Source: PALSA-1316 sp964499365 (GTDB lineage Bacteria > Nitrospirota > Thermodesulfovibrionia > Thermodesulfovibrionales > UBA6898). From it: a DNA stretch of 64,000 bases. The stretch is taken from assembly GCA_964499365.1 (NCBI GenBank), contig CAZCKU010000017.1:22977-86976 (forward strand), in the 5' to 3' direction. Position numbers and translations under genes: made by a program. This document shows positions 26,057 through 34,406 of this stretch, piece after piece. The notes under the pieces were generated by a model. It saw only the letters and a program-made list of their open reading frames with translations, ran no database searches and was not told where the DNA came from. Every line of letters starts with the position of its first letter. The stretch's first letter is position 1.

Positions 26057-27105
26057 TAGAGCCATCCCATGATTTTCAGTGTCCCGGTAATGACGATATT
26101 TGCCAGGGCAATGGGGATGAGGAGCTTCCATCCGATCGCCATCAACTGGTCATACCGGTATCTTGGCAGGGTAGCCCGTATCCAGTAGTAAAAGAACATG
26201 AAAAAATAAACCTTCATGAGGAACCAGACAATACCCGGCACATAGTTGAGAAAGGGCAGGGCATTCGTCACGAACGCCGGCAGAGTCCAGCCGCCGAGGA
26301 AGCAGATCGTTGCCGTCGAAGACATGATCAGCATGCCGGTATATTCACCAAGGAAGAACATGGCAAACCGGAATCCGCTATACTCGGTAAAGTATCCGGC
26401 TACGAGTTCGCTCTCTGCCTCAGGCAGGTCAAAGGGAAGACGGTTCGTCTCGGCAAACATCGCCACCATAAAAACAAAAAATCCGAGTATCTGGGGGACA
26501 ACAAATGCCCCGGTCGGATACGCATGCTGACTGCGCACGATTTCGGTCAGATTCAGGGACCCGGACATAATCATCACCCCGACAAGGCTTAGCCCCATTG
26601 CAATCTCATAGCTGATAACCTGTGAGGCGGAACGCAGACCTCCGAGGAACGAGTACTTCGATCCTGATGACCACCCCGACATAACAATGCCATAGGCACC
26701 CAGGGACGACATGGCCAGGAGGAACAACAGTCCAATATTGATATCAGCAACCACAAAGCCGTCGAAGAAGGGCAGCACCGCAAGAGAGGTCAGGGCAGAG
26801 ACAAAAAAGATGACCGGCGCGAGATAAAAGATCGGCTTGTCCGAGGTAGACGGGATTATATCTTCTTTGAAGAAAAGCTTGATGCCGTCAGCAAACGGCT
26901 GAAAAAGACCGAAGGGCCCGACCTCGCGGGGTCCGAGACGGAGCTGCATGTGAGCAATTACCTTGCGTTCCCAGTATGTGGCATAGGCCACGTGCAGAAG
27001 CGTCACGGCAAAAACCACGGCTATCTTGGCCAGGATGAGGATGAGCTGGCCGATAAAACCGAGCGACTGGAGATACGACAGGGGCAGCGCCATGAGGTCG
27101 TTCAT
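26056..27105 (-). CDS. nuoH: NADH-quinone oxidoreductase subunit H
   Basis: Membrane subunit forming much of the quinone-binding chamber. The 349-residue protein has about eight helices, with YWERKVIAHMQLRLGP near the N-terminus, the conserved FKEDIIP loop and the acidic loop AESELVAGYFTEYSG. Length is normal. It overlaps nuoG by 4 bases and nuoI by 1 base. Confidence 0.97.
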   Translation of the reverse strand: MNDLMALPLSYLQSLGFIGQLILILAKIAVVFAVTLLHVAYATYWERKVIAHMQLRLGPREVGPFGLFQPFADGIKLFFKEDIIPSTSDKPIFYLAPVIFFVSALTSLAVLPFFDGFVVADINIGLLFLLAMSSLGAYGIVMSGWSSGSKYSFLGGLRSASQVISYEIAMGLSLVGVMIMSGSLNLTEIVRSQHAYPTGAFVVPQILGFFVFMVAMFAETNRLPFDLPEAESELVAGYFTEYSGFRFAMFFLGEYTGMLIMSSTATICFLGGWTLPAFVTNALPFLNYVPGIVWFLMKVYFFMFFYYWIRATLPRYRYDQLMAIGWKLLIPIALANIVITGTLKIMGWL

Positions 27106-29690
27106 GCATTCACCTTTCCGACACGTTCAAGAGTCACCGGAGTATTGTCCAGAACCGGAGCCTTCAGAACCGGGTCAAGGGAAATCGCAATCAGACTCAG
27201 AACCCCTGTGCCCTCAAAGATATTGGGGACCAGGACAACGCCATTTTCAACGTGTTTGTCGATAACCACCGGAACCTCAAGTGATCCGGATGTGGATGTC
27301 ACCCTCACGATATCACCATCTGCGATGGCAAGCGGACCGGCAGTTGCCTGATTGATGCGGGCGACCGCCTCGGGATATATCTTGAGAAGTGCAGGAGATT
27401 TTCGGCTCAATGTTCCTGAGTGGAAAAGGGGCCGGGCAATCCCCAGGAGCAGGCCGCCATCAGGATAACTGCTCCCCCGCTCACCTCTGATCTCATCGGT
27501 AGCGCCGCGCAACGGCTCTCCTTTGTAGGGATAAAGGGTATGCCCCCCGGCAATCTCGTCATAGGTAAGATCGCGGTGGAGAGGGGAGACTCTGGTTATC
27601 TCTTCAAAGACCGCCCCGGCATCAGCATACTGCATCCTCACCGACATATGCTTCGAGACCTCGGCAATAATGCGCCAGTCCTCCATCCCTTCCCTGCCGA
27701 CCGTCTTTCTGACACGCTGTATCCTGCGCTCCATATTCGTATAGGTCCCATATTTCTCTCCCCAGCTGAGGGCCGGAAGCACGACATCTGCAAGCTGTGC
27801 AGTCTCGGTCATAAAGATGTCCTGGACAACCAGAAACTCAAGCTTTTTAAGTGCGGCCGCAACACCCCCGGCATCGGGCAGGTTGAAGACCGGATTTTCA
27901 CCCATCACGTACAGTGCCTTCAATACCCCGTTCCCTGCCGCCTGGATCATCTCAAAGATATTCAATCCCGCCTTGTCCGACAGCGTCGTCTTCCATGCAG
28001 CCTCGTATCGTTTCCGGAACTCGGCATATGATAACGGCCGGTACCCGGGAAGAAGGTCAGGGGCACATCCCATATCCAGAACTCCCTGTTCGTTGGCATG
28101 GTCGGACAGAAGATAAATGCGGCCGTTCACAAGATAGGTTATGGCGCAGACCAGGAAGAGTTTATAGGCACCCCCGCTGCTCTGGATCACTTCCCTGCCG
28201 ATAACGACTGCAGGGGTTGCCGCCTCCGCAAGCTTCTCAATAAAACCGGCAAGATCTTTTGCCGGCATCCCCTGTTCTTTCATCGACTCTGCAGAGGCCG
28301 CAGGCACTGCCTTGATCTTTGCCTCCAGGAGCTGGTTTGAACCGGGGAGGCCCTTTCTCGTTACCAGTTCACCAACAATATGCTCAAGAAGCTGTGTCTC
28401 ACGAACAAGACCGGGATTCAGTTCAAGAGGATTGAAGTGCTGAAACCCCGCGATATGCCCCACCGTCAGGATATTACCCCCCCGTCGGGAACAGGCCCGT
28501 ATCTGGAGTCCGAGTATCGGGTTTACGGTGGTCGGGTCGCCGCCTGCCACAAGCACGGTGTCTGAGTTCGATAGTCCCGCAATAATATTGCCGGTAGCAC
28601 CCTGACCAAAGATATTTTCGATAAAGCCCTGGGCACCCGCATATCCCATCCGTGCCGTGCTGTCAATGTTGTTCGTCCCAAGGGTCACCCGCATGAACTT
28701 CTGGAAAACATAGTTGTCTTCGTTGGTGCACCGCGGGGAGGCGATACCGGCGAGGGCACTACTGCCCTGTGTCTCCCTGATCTCGCCCAAACGCCGGGCT
28801 ACAAGGCTAATCGCCTCTTCCCAGGTAGCCTCTTCGAACACCCCGTTTTTCTTTATCAGCGGTGCCGTCAATCTGTCATGATGCCCGACAAATTCATATC
28901 CGAACCTGCCCCGTGAGCAGAGCATGCCATTATTGACCGGAGAACCGATTTTCGGAATAACCCTCTTGACAAGGTCATCCCTGACCTGGGCAACAACCGT
29001 ACAACCGACACCGCAATAGGGACAGACGGTTTCGATATTCTCTTTTACCTGCCACGGCCGGTAGCTATGGCGGTGCAGACGTGACATAATCGCTCCAACC
29101 GGGCAGACCGAAACGCAGTTGCCGCAGTATTCGCAATCGTATCGGTTACCGGAGAAAGGCTCGACATGAGAATGCCCTCCACGGCTTATGACGCCGATGG
29201 CCGAAGCCCCCTGGACCCCTTCGCACATCCTGGTGCAGCGGGTGCACATAACGCATCGCTCCATATTCCGCACAATGACCGGGTCCTGAAGATTCTCGGT
29301 CACCTTGCGCTTCTTCTCCTTGAATCTCCCTGTCGTCGGACCGTATTTTTCGACAAGGTCCTGCAGTTCGCACTCCCCGGCCTTATCGCAGTATGGACAG
29401 TCGAGAGGATGGTTAATCAGCAGGAACTCGAGAATACCCCGGCGAACATCAGCAATGGCATCTGTCTCTGTCCTGACGACCATGCCGTCGGTAACCATAA
29501 GGGTGCATGCTGTCTGGAGCCGGGGCATTTTTTCGACCTCAACGAGACAGAGTCTGCAACCTCCGTATCTCTCGAGCTGTTCATGATAACAGAGCGTCGG
29601 AATTTTGATCCCGGCAGACCTCGCTGCCTCAAGGACCGTCACCGCCTTTTCGAGCTTCACCTCTTTATTGTTGATCGTTATCGTTATCAT
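27102..29690 (-). CDS. nuoG: NADH-quinone oxidoreductase subunit G
   Basis: Largest peripheral subunit of complex I, carrying several iron-sulfur clusters. The 862-residue protein starts with a [2Fe-2S] domain (CYHEQLERYGGCRLC), then the His-Cys segment (HPLDCPYCDKAGECELQ), a two-cluster ferredoxin domain (CVMCTRCTRMC, CEYCGNCVSVCP), and a molybdopterin-oxidoreductase-like body with an extra CPYCGVGC cluster. In the region aligning with the Cys/Sec ligand of formate dehydrogenases it has glycine (NNIDSTARMGYAG), so it is a structural NuoG, not an active molybdoenzyme. It starts 42 bases after nuoF. Confidence 0.96.
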   Translation of the reverse strand: MITITINNKEVKLEKAVTVLEAARSAGIKIPTLCYHEQLERYGGCRLCLVEVEKMPRLQTACTLMVTDGMVVRTETDAIADVRRGILEFLLINHPLDCPYCDKAGECELQDLVEKYGPTTGRFKEKKRKVTENLQDPVIVRNMERCVMCTRCTRMCEGVQGASAIGVISRGGHSHVEPFSGNRYDCEYCGNCVSVCPVGAIMSRLHRHSYRPWQVKENIETVCPYCGVGCTVVAQVRDDLVKRVIPKIGSPVNNGMLCSRGRFGYEFVGHHDRLTAPLIKKNGVFEEATWEEAISLVARRLGEIRETQGSSALAGIASPRCTNEDNYVFQKFMRVTLGTNNIDSTARMGYAGAQGFIENIFGQGATGNIIAGLSNSDTVLVAGGDPTTVNPILGLQIRACSRRGGNILTVGHIAGFQHFNPLELNPGLVRETQLLEHIVGELVTRKGLPGSNQLLEAKIKAVPAASAESMKEQGMPAKDLAGFIEKLAEAATPAVVIGREVIQSSGGAYKLFLVCAITYLVNGRIYLLSDHANEQGVLDMGCAPDLLPGYRPLSYAEFRKRYEAAWKTTLSDKAGLNIFEMIQAAGNGVLKALYVMGENPVFNLPDAGGVAAALKKLEFLVVQDIFMTETAQLADVVLPALSWGEKYGTYTNMERRIQRVRKTVGREGMEDWRIIAEVSKHMSVRMQYADAGAVFEEITRVSPLHRDLTYDEIAGGHTLYPYKGEPLRGATDEIRGERGSSYPDGGLLLGIARPLFHSGTLSRKSPALLKIYPEAVARINQATAGPLAIADGDIVRVTSTSGSLEVPVVIDKHVENGVVLVPNIFEGTGVLSLIAISLDPVLKAPVLDNTPVTLERVGKVNA

Positions 29691-29732
29691 CTTGTTATTT
29701 TTCCTGATCTCGACATCGCCGTCGTCGCCCCG

Positions 29733-30992
29733 TTACCGGGTTGGGCAGGCCTTTCCCGATATGTGCGCCTCGAACTCCGGCCTGAAATGTTTGATAAAGT
29801 TCTGCACGACCGAGGCAGCGCCGTCGCCAAGGGGGCAAAAAGTCTTTCCGACCATGTTCGCGGCAACAGAGAGCAGCAGGTCAATATCACCGCTGGTGCC
29901 TTCACCCCCCTCAATCCTTCCAAGGATACTTCTGAGCCATCCGGTGCCCTCACGGCAGGGGGTACATTTCCCGCAGGACTCATGCTCAAAAAACTTCAAC
30001 GCCCGGTGACAGACCTTCACCAGGCAGACAGTCTCATCCATCACGATTACGGCACCGGACCCGAGCATGCTCCCGTGCTTCGGCATATTCACAAAGTCCA
30101 TCGGGCAGTCGATCTTGTCCGGAGGAAGCACCGGGGTCGATATACCGCCGGGGATTACCGCCTTCAGCTGTTTTCCTCCCTTAATCCCGCCACAATGCGT
30201 ATAGATTATATCCCTTAGCGTCGTGCCCATCGGAAGTTCATACACGCCGGGCCGCTCAACATGGCCGCTCACACAATAGATTTTCGGTCCCGGGCAGTCG
30301 GGACTTCCGATCTTCGCATATTCCTCGCCCCCAATCTCGATAATATACGGAAGATTCGAAAGGGTCTCGACATTGTTGACGATTGTCGGTTTTCCAAAGA
30401 CACCAACGTTGACCGGGAACGGCGGCTTGATCCTCGGCTGGCCCTTGTCTCCTTCAAGAGATTCGATCAGAGCGGTCTCCTCCCCGCAAATGTAAGCCCC
30501 TGCCCCCTGATGCACCGCAAGATGAAACTTGACGCCCTTGCCAAGGATGTTATCCCCGAGCAGATTGTCATCATAGGCCTGTTTGATCGCCCTATTCAGT
30601 ATATCCTTCGCAGCGGGATACTCTCCCCTGAGGTAGATAAAGCCGTATTCGGATCCCAGTGCATATCCCGAGATAGTCATGCCCTCTATAAGGACGTGCG
30701 GATTTTTTTCGAGTATCGGTCTGTCCTTGAAAGTCCCCGGCTCGCCCTCATCCGCATTGCAAAGGAGATATTTCGGAAACTTGGGGTCGGCCGATGCAAA
30801 CGTCCATTTCATCGCAACAGGGAAACCCGCTCCTCCGCGACCCCGAAGGCCGGCCTTCTTCACTTCATCGATGATGGCCTTGGGGTCCTTGCCGAGTACT
30901 TTCTGAAGACTGGCATATCCGCCGATCTTTTTATACTCGCCGATATCAGCAGAGTTCGGATTCTCAATGTTCTTTAAGAGGATGTTTCCCAT
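29733..30992 (-). CDS. nuoF: NADH-quinone oxidoreductase subunit F
   Basis: NADH-oxidising flavoprotein subunit of complex I. The 419-residue protein has the FMN/NADH site GLRGRGGAGFPVAMKW, CNADEGEPGTFKDRP, the SLBB region, and the cluster N3 motif ESCGKCTPCREG with the fourth Cys near KTFCPLGDGAA. Length is standard; unlike the second NuoF-like protein in this window (38660-40537), it has no ferredoxin extensions. Confidence 0.97.
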   Translation of the reverse strand: MGNILLKNIENPNSADIGEYKKIGGYASLQKVLGKDPKAIIDEVKKAGLRGRGGAGFPVAMKWTFASADPKFPKYLLCNADEGEPGTFKDRPILEKNPHVLIEGMTISGYALGSEYGFIYLRGEYPAAKDILNRAIKQAYDDNLLGDNILGKGVKFHLAVHQGAGAYICGEETALIESLEGDKGQPRIKPPFPVNVGVFGKPTIVNNVETLSNLPYIIEIGGEEYAKIGSPDCPGPKIYCVSGHVERPGVYELPMGTTLRDIIYTHCGGIKGGKQLKAVIPGGISTPVLPPDKIDCPMDFVNMPKHGSMLGSGAVIVMDETVCLVKVCHRALKFFEHESCGKCTPCREGTGWLRSILGRIEGGEGTSGDIDLLLSVAANMVGKTFCPLGDGAASVVQNFIKHFRPEFEAHISGKACPTR

Positions 30993-31463
30993 TTATTCGT
31001 ATTTTCCGAGGATCTCTTCAATGTATTTTTCTGTCAGGTTTTCGTAGAAGTCATCATTGACCAGCATCGCCGGCGCCGTGCCGCAGGCACCGATGCATTC
31101 CATGATCACCAGGGAGAACCGGTCGTCAGCGGTTGTGCCGCCAGGCTCAAGACCATATCTGTTCTTCAGGAAATCGACCAGCTTTTCTGCACCCAATATC
31201 ATGCAGGATACATTTGTGCAGAGCTGAACAATATGCCTGCCCATCGGCCTGTTCTTATACATGGCATAGAAAGTCCCAACGCCCCGGGCAATGGCTGGCG
31301 GTACCCCCAGCAACTCCGAAACAGCAGCATAGGCCTCGGGAGAAAGCCATCCGAACTCCCGCTGTGCAACATAAAGCGCAGGCAGGAGCGCGGCCCGTGC
31401 AGTCGGGTAGTTCTTCCTGATCTCCTCAATCTCCTGTATCGCTGTCTGGCTGAATAATGTCAT
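30993..31463 (-). CDS. nuoE: NADH-quinone oxidoreductase subunit E
   Basis: Thioredoxin-fold [2Fe-2S] subunit next to NuoF. The 156-residue product carries CTNVSCMILGA (CX4C) and CIGACGTAPAM (CX3C), the four cluster ligands, and the helical VAQREFGWLSPEAYAAV segment. I chose the ATG at 31461-31463 because upstream residues are not family-like. It ends directly before nuoF. Confidence 0.96.
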   Translation of the reverse strand: MTLFSQTAIQEIEEIRKNYPTARAALLPALYVAQREFGWLSPEAYAAVSELLGVPPAIARGVGTFYAMYKNRPMGRHIVQLCTNVSCMILGAEKLVDFLKNRYGLEPGGTTADDRFSLVIMECIGACGTAPAMLVNDDFYENLTEKYIEEILGKYE

Positions 31464-31500
31464 GGATATATTTTCTAATTCCTGTCTTCTGTCTGTATCG

Positions 31501-32703
31501 TTACCGGTCGCATTCGCCGAGCACGATATCGATGGTGCCGATATTTGCAATAACATCCGCTACCAGTCCGCCTTCGCAGAGCCTCGGCATGACCGATGCA
31601 TGCACAAACGACGGGGCACGGACCCGCATCCGGTAAGGTCTGCCGGTGCCGTCGCTGATGAAATAGAATCCGAGTTCTCCCTTGGGGACCTCGGTCGCGA
31701 CGTACACCTCACCCTCGGGGACGGTAGGCCCCTTGGTTATGAGGATAAACTGATGTATCAGGTGCTCCATATCCTTCAGGACCAGGTCTTTCGGCGGAAG
31801 GGTAAATTTCGGAGCCTCTGCCATGACAGGCCCGGCGGGCAGATTTTCTATGCACTGCTTGATGATCTTGGTTGCCTCCCGCATCTCGCCTACCCTGACC
31901 AGATAGCGGTCATAGCAGTCACCTTTTGTGCCGACAGGGACCTTGAAATCGACTTTGTCATAGGCATCATACGGTGCATATTTGCGGACATCATAATCAA
32001 CCCCTGATCCCCGCAGGGTACCACCGGTCAAGCCCCAGTTTATCGCCTCTTCTGCAGAGATGATACCGACGTCGACCGTCCGCTCTTTCCAGATCCTGTT
32101 TTCGGTCACCAGCGTCTCATAGTCGTCCATCCGGGACGGAAAATCCTGGATAAACGCATACAGCTCGTCGAGGAACTGCTGCGTTATATCGTTACGCACA
32201 CCGCCCACCCGCGGATAACTGACTGTCAGCCGCGCACCGCAGAGGATCTCGAAGAGATCCAGGATCTTTTCCCTCGCCGTCATGGCCAGCAAGAATGGCG
32301 TGGTAGCACCGATATCGAGCACATGCGTCCCGAGCCAGACGATATGGCTCGACAGCCTGCCCATCTCCGCTACCATCGTCCTGATATACTTCGCACGCTC
32401 AGGCGCCTCGACACCAAAAAGCTTCTCGACCGCATTGACATATCCCACATTATTATTCATGGAGGATATGTAATCCAGCCGGTCGCTCAGGGGAAGCGCG
32501 GCAAAATAGGTCTTGCTCTCACCCAATTTCTCGATCCCGCGGTGGAGATAGCCGACATAGGGCGTGCATTTAACAACTGTTTCGCCATTCAGATCAAGAT
32601 CAAGCCTGAGAACACCATGGGTGGCAGGATGCTGCGGCCCCAGACTGATGGTCAGCTGCTTCGTCTCAAACGTATTCTCTGTCTCGTCGAATAATTTATC
32701 CAT
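31501..32703 (-). CDS. nuoD: NADH-quinone oxidoreductase subunit D
   Basis: 49-kDa-type subunit that forms the quinone site with NuoB. The 400-residue protein shows LGPQHPATHGVLRL, YLHRGIEKLGE and the C-terminal IVLGECDR typical of NuoD (related to [NiFe]-hydrogenase large subunits but without nickel cysteines). NuoC and NuoD are separate genes here. The 64-base gap before it contains an intercistronic hairpin. Confidence 0.97.
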   Translation of the reverse strand: MDKLFDETENTFETKQLTISLGPQHPATHGVLRLDLDLNGETVVKCTPYVGYLHRGIEKLGESKTYFAALPLSDRLDYISSMNNNVGYVNAVEKLFGVEAPERAKYIRTMVAEMGRLSSHIVWLGTHVLDIGATTPFLLAMTAREKILDLFEILCGARLTVSYPRVGGVRNDITQQFLDELYAFIQDFPSRMDDYETLVTENRIWKERTVDVGIISAEEAINWGLTGGTLRGSGVDYDVRKYAPYDAYDKVDFKVPVGTKGDCYDRYLVRVGEMREATKIIKQCIENLPAGPVMAEAPKFTLPPKDLVLKDMEHLIHQFILITKGPTVPEGEVYVATEVPKGELGFYFISDGTGRPYRMRVRAPSFVHASVMPRLCEGGLVADVIANIGTIDIVLGECDR

Positions 32704-32729
32704 TATCCCTGTTTAACTGCTCTGACCGT

Positions 32730-32744
32730 TCAGCCCTGGGCTGA
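32730..32744 (-). promoter_or_regulatory. Intercistronic hairpin between nuoC and nuoD
   Basis: The inverted repeat TCAGCC-CAG-GGCTGA lies in the 64-base gap. It has no T-tract, so it looks like an RNA-processing or stability element rather than a terminator. Confidence 0.4.
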
Positions 32745-32767
32745 GGTCGCATCGAGGTTGAAATGTC

Positions 32768-33307
32768 TTAGTCATGCCATTCAAATTTTTTGTATCGCTC
32801 CGCACGGTCAAGCACGTCGACAAATCCTTTCCACTCCTGGTCGGGACCAGGCCCTTTCAGGGGGTAGTCTTTTCTGAGCGGATGCCCCTCCCAACCCTCC
32901 GGCAGGAGTATCCGGCGCAGATCGGGATGTCCGGCGAAGGTGATGCCGAAAAGGTCATAACATTCCCGCTCATGCCAGTTCACACCAGCCCAAACCGGCA
33001 AAACCGAATCAATAACCGGCGATGATTCCGCAACTTCGGCCTTCAGCAGAATCCGGTGCCGATGCCTGACAGAATAGAGGTTGTAGGCAACGACAAACCG
33101 GTTCTCTTTTTTCCCCAGATAGTCAATCCCAAAAAGATCCGCGGGAAAATCAAAAAACAAGGAAGGCTCATCGTGCAGATACCGGCAGAGTTCGACGATA
33201 CGGCCCTTCTTCACCGTAACCGCAACCTGACCCCGGAACTCCCTGATATCAAGGACCTCGTCCGGAAACTGCTCTTTTATCATGTCAGCTATCTGTAATG
33301 GTTCCAT
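32768..33307 (-). CDS. nuoC: NADH-quinone oxidoreductase subunit C
   Basis: 30-kDa-type peripheral subunit linking NuoD and the hydrophilic arm. The 179-residue protein contains the family signature ERECYDLFGITFAGHPDLRR followed by ILLPEGWEGHPLRKDYPL. It is a stand-alone NuoC of normal length. Confidence 0.96.
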   Translation of the reverse strand: MEPLQIADMIKEQFPDEVLDIREFRGQVAVTVKKGRIVELCRYLHDEPSLFFDFPADLFGIDYLGKKENRFVVAYNLYSVRHRHRILLKAEVAESSPVIDSVLPVWAGVNWHERECYDLFGITFAGHPDLRRILLPEGWEGHPLRKDYPLKGPGPDQEWKGFVDVLDRAERYKKFEWHD

Positions 33308-33378
33308 TTTTTATATTTTACCGATACTGCTTTCTTCCTGTCGTGTAGCCGGTTCTTCACCGCTCAACGCCTGCGTCT

Positions 33379-33906
33379 CTATCTCCAGCGGCTCCAGTGG
33401 AACTGTTCACGCATCATCTTCTCCTGGAGCTTGATAATGCCGTCTATAAAGGCCTCGGGCCGCGGCGGACAACCGGGGATATAGACATCGACGGGGAGGA
33501 AGGTGTCGCACCCCTGAACGGTACTGTATGAATTGAATATGCCTCCGCTGTTGGCACAGCTTCCGACAGAGATGACATACCGGGGCTCGGGCATCTGGTC
33601 GTACACCCTTCTGACAACCTCGGACATCTTTTTTGTCACCGTCCCGGCGACAAACATGAAGTCCGACTGCCGCGGAGAACCACGGGGGATGATCCCCATC
33701 CGGTCAAGATCATTGTGGCTGGCATACACCGCCATCATCTCGATGGCGCAACAGGCCAGACCAAACGTCATCGGCCAAAGAGACGAAACGCGAGCCCAGT
33801 TGATGACCTTGTCAAAAGATGTAATAACAATATTCGGGGAAAGAATCTTTGTCCCTTCATCAGCCTCGACGAGGGACAGCGCTGCCGGAGGGGTTATCAG
33901 TCCCAT
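33379..33906 (-). CDS. nuoB: NADH-quinone oxidoreductase subunit B
   Basis: Carries the terminal [4Fe-4S] cluster N2 that reduces quinone. The 175-residue protein has the adjacent-cysteine motif GLACCAIEMMA, then SVGSCANSGG and the final ligand in YIPGCPPRPEA. The start overlaps the end of nuoA by 10 bases. Confidence 0.97.
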   Translation of the reverse strand: MGLITPPAALSLVEADEGTKILSPNIVITSFDKVINWARVSSLWPMTFGLACCAIEMMAVYASHNDLDRMGIIPRGSPRQSDFMFVAGTVTKKMSEVVRRVYDQMPEPRYVISVGSCANSGGIFNSYSTVQGCDTFLPVDVYIPGCPPRPEAFIDGIIKLQEKMMREQFHWSRWR

Positions 33907-34253
33907 ATAAATGCCTCTTTTCTCCAGGCATAAATATAGCCTATGAGCAGGATGACGATAAAAATTATCATCTCGATAAATGCATAGAGCCCTATGGCAT
34001 CAAAGACCAGGGCCCACGGATATAGAAAAACCGCTTCAACATCAAACACCACGAAAAGCATGGCAATAATATAGAACTTGACCGAAAACCGTACGTGCGC
34101 AGCGCCTACCGGTTTATTTCCTGACTCATACGGCATGAGCTTCTCGGCGTAAGGCCTTTTAAGCCTGAATAACTCCCCGAGCAGCAGTGAGCCGATGCCA
34201 AAAGCCGTAGCGGCCATAAGGAATAGAAGCACCGGCAGGTACTGTGACGGCAT
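33897..34253 (-). CDS. nuoA: NADH-quinone oxidoreductase subunit A
   Basis: Three-helix membrane subunit at the junction of the two arms. The 118-residue product has MPYESGNKPVGAAHVRFSVK (the loop near the quinone site) and FVVFDVEAVFLYPWA. I chose the ATG at 34251-34253, which starts at the first helix and has a GGAAG Shine-Dalgarno; the frame extends upstream into AT-rich DNA without support. It is the first gene of the 14-gene operon. Confidence 0.95.
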   Translation of the reverse strand: MPSQYLPVLLFLMAATAFGIGSLLLGELFRLKRPYAEKLMPYESGNKPVGAAHVRFSVKFYIIAMLFVVFDVEAVFLYPWALVFDAIGLYAFIEMIIFIVILLIGYIYAWRKEAFIWD

Positions 34254-34299
34254 AAAACTTCCGGGTACGATATTATAATTTATGTTCATGACCTTATAA

Positions 34300-34328
34300 T
34301 TTATATTAAAAAGCGACCGATAAGTCAA
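34300..34328 (-). promoter_or_regulatory. Promoter of the nuo operon
   Basis: On the minus strand TTGACT (34323-34328), a 17-base spacer and TATAAA (34300-34305). The predicted leader to nuoA is about 40 bases. Two direct copies of TTATAATTTAT (34273-34283 and 34295-34305), 22 bases apart, lie over and just past the -10 element and could bind a regulator. Confidence 0.65.
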
Positions 34329-34406
34329 GCAAAAAAAATAAATAAAAATTAAAACGAACAAATTAAGGTTTTGTCTTGCATAAATCAAAGAAATGGTATA
34401 AATTTC

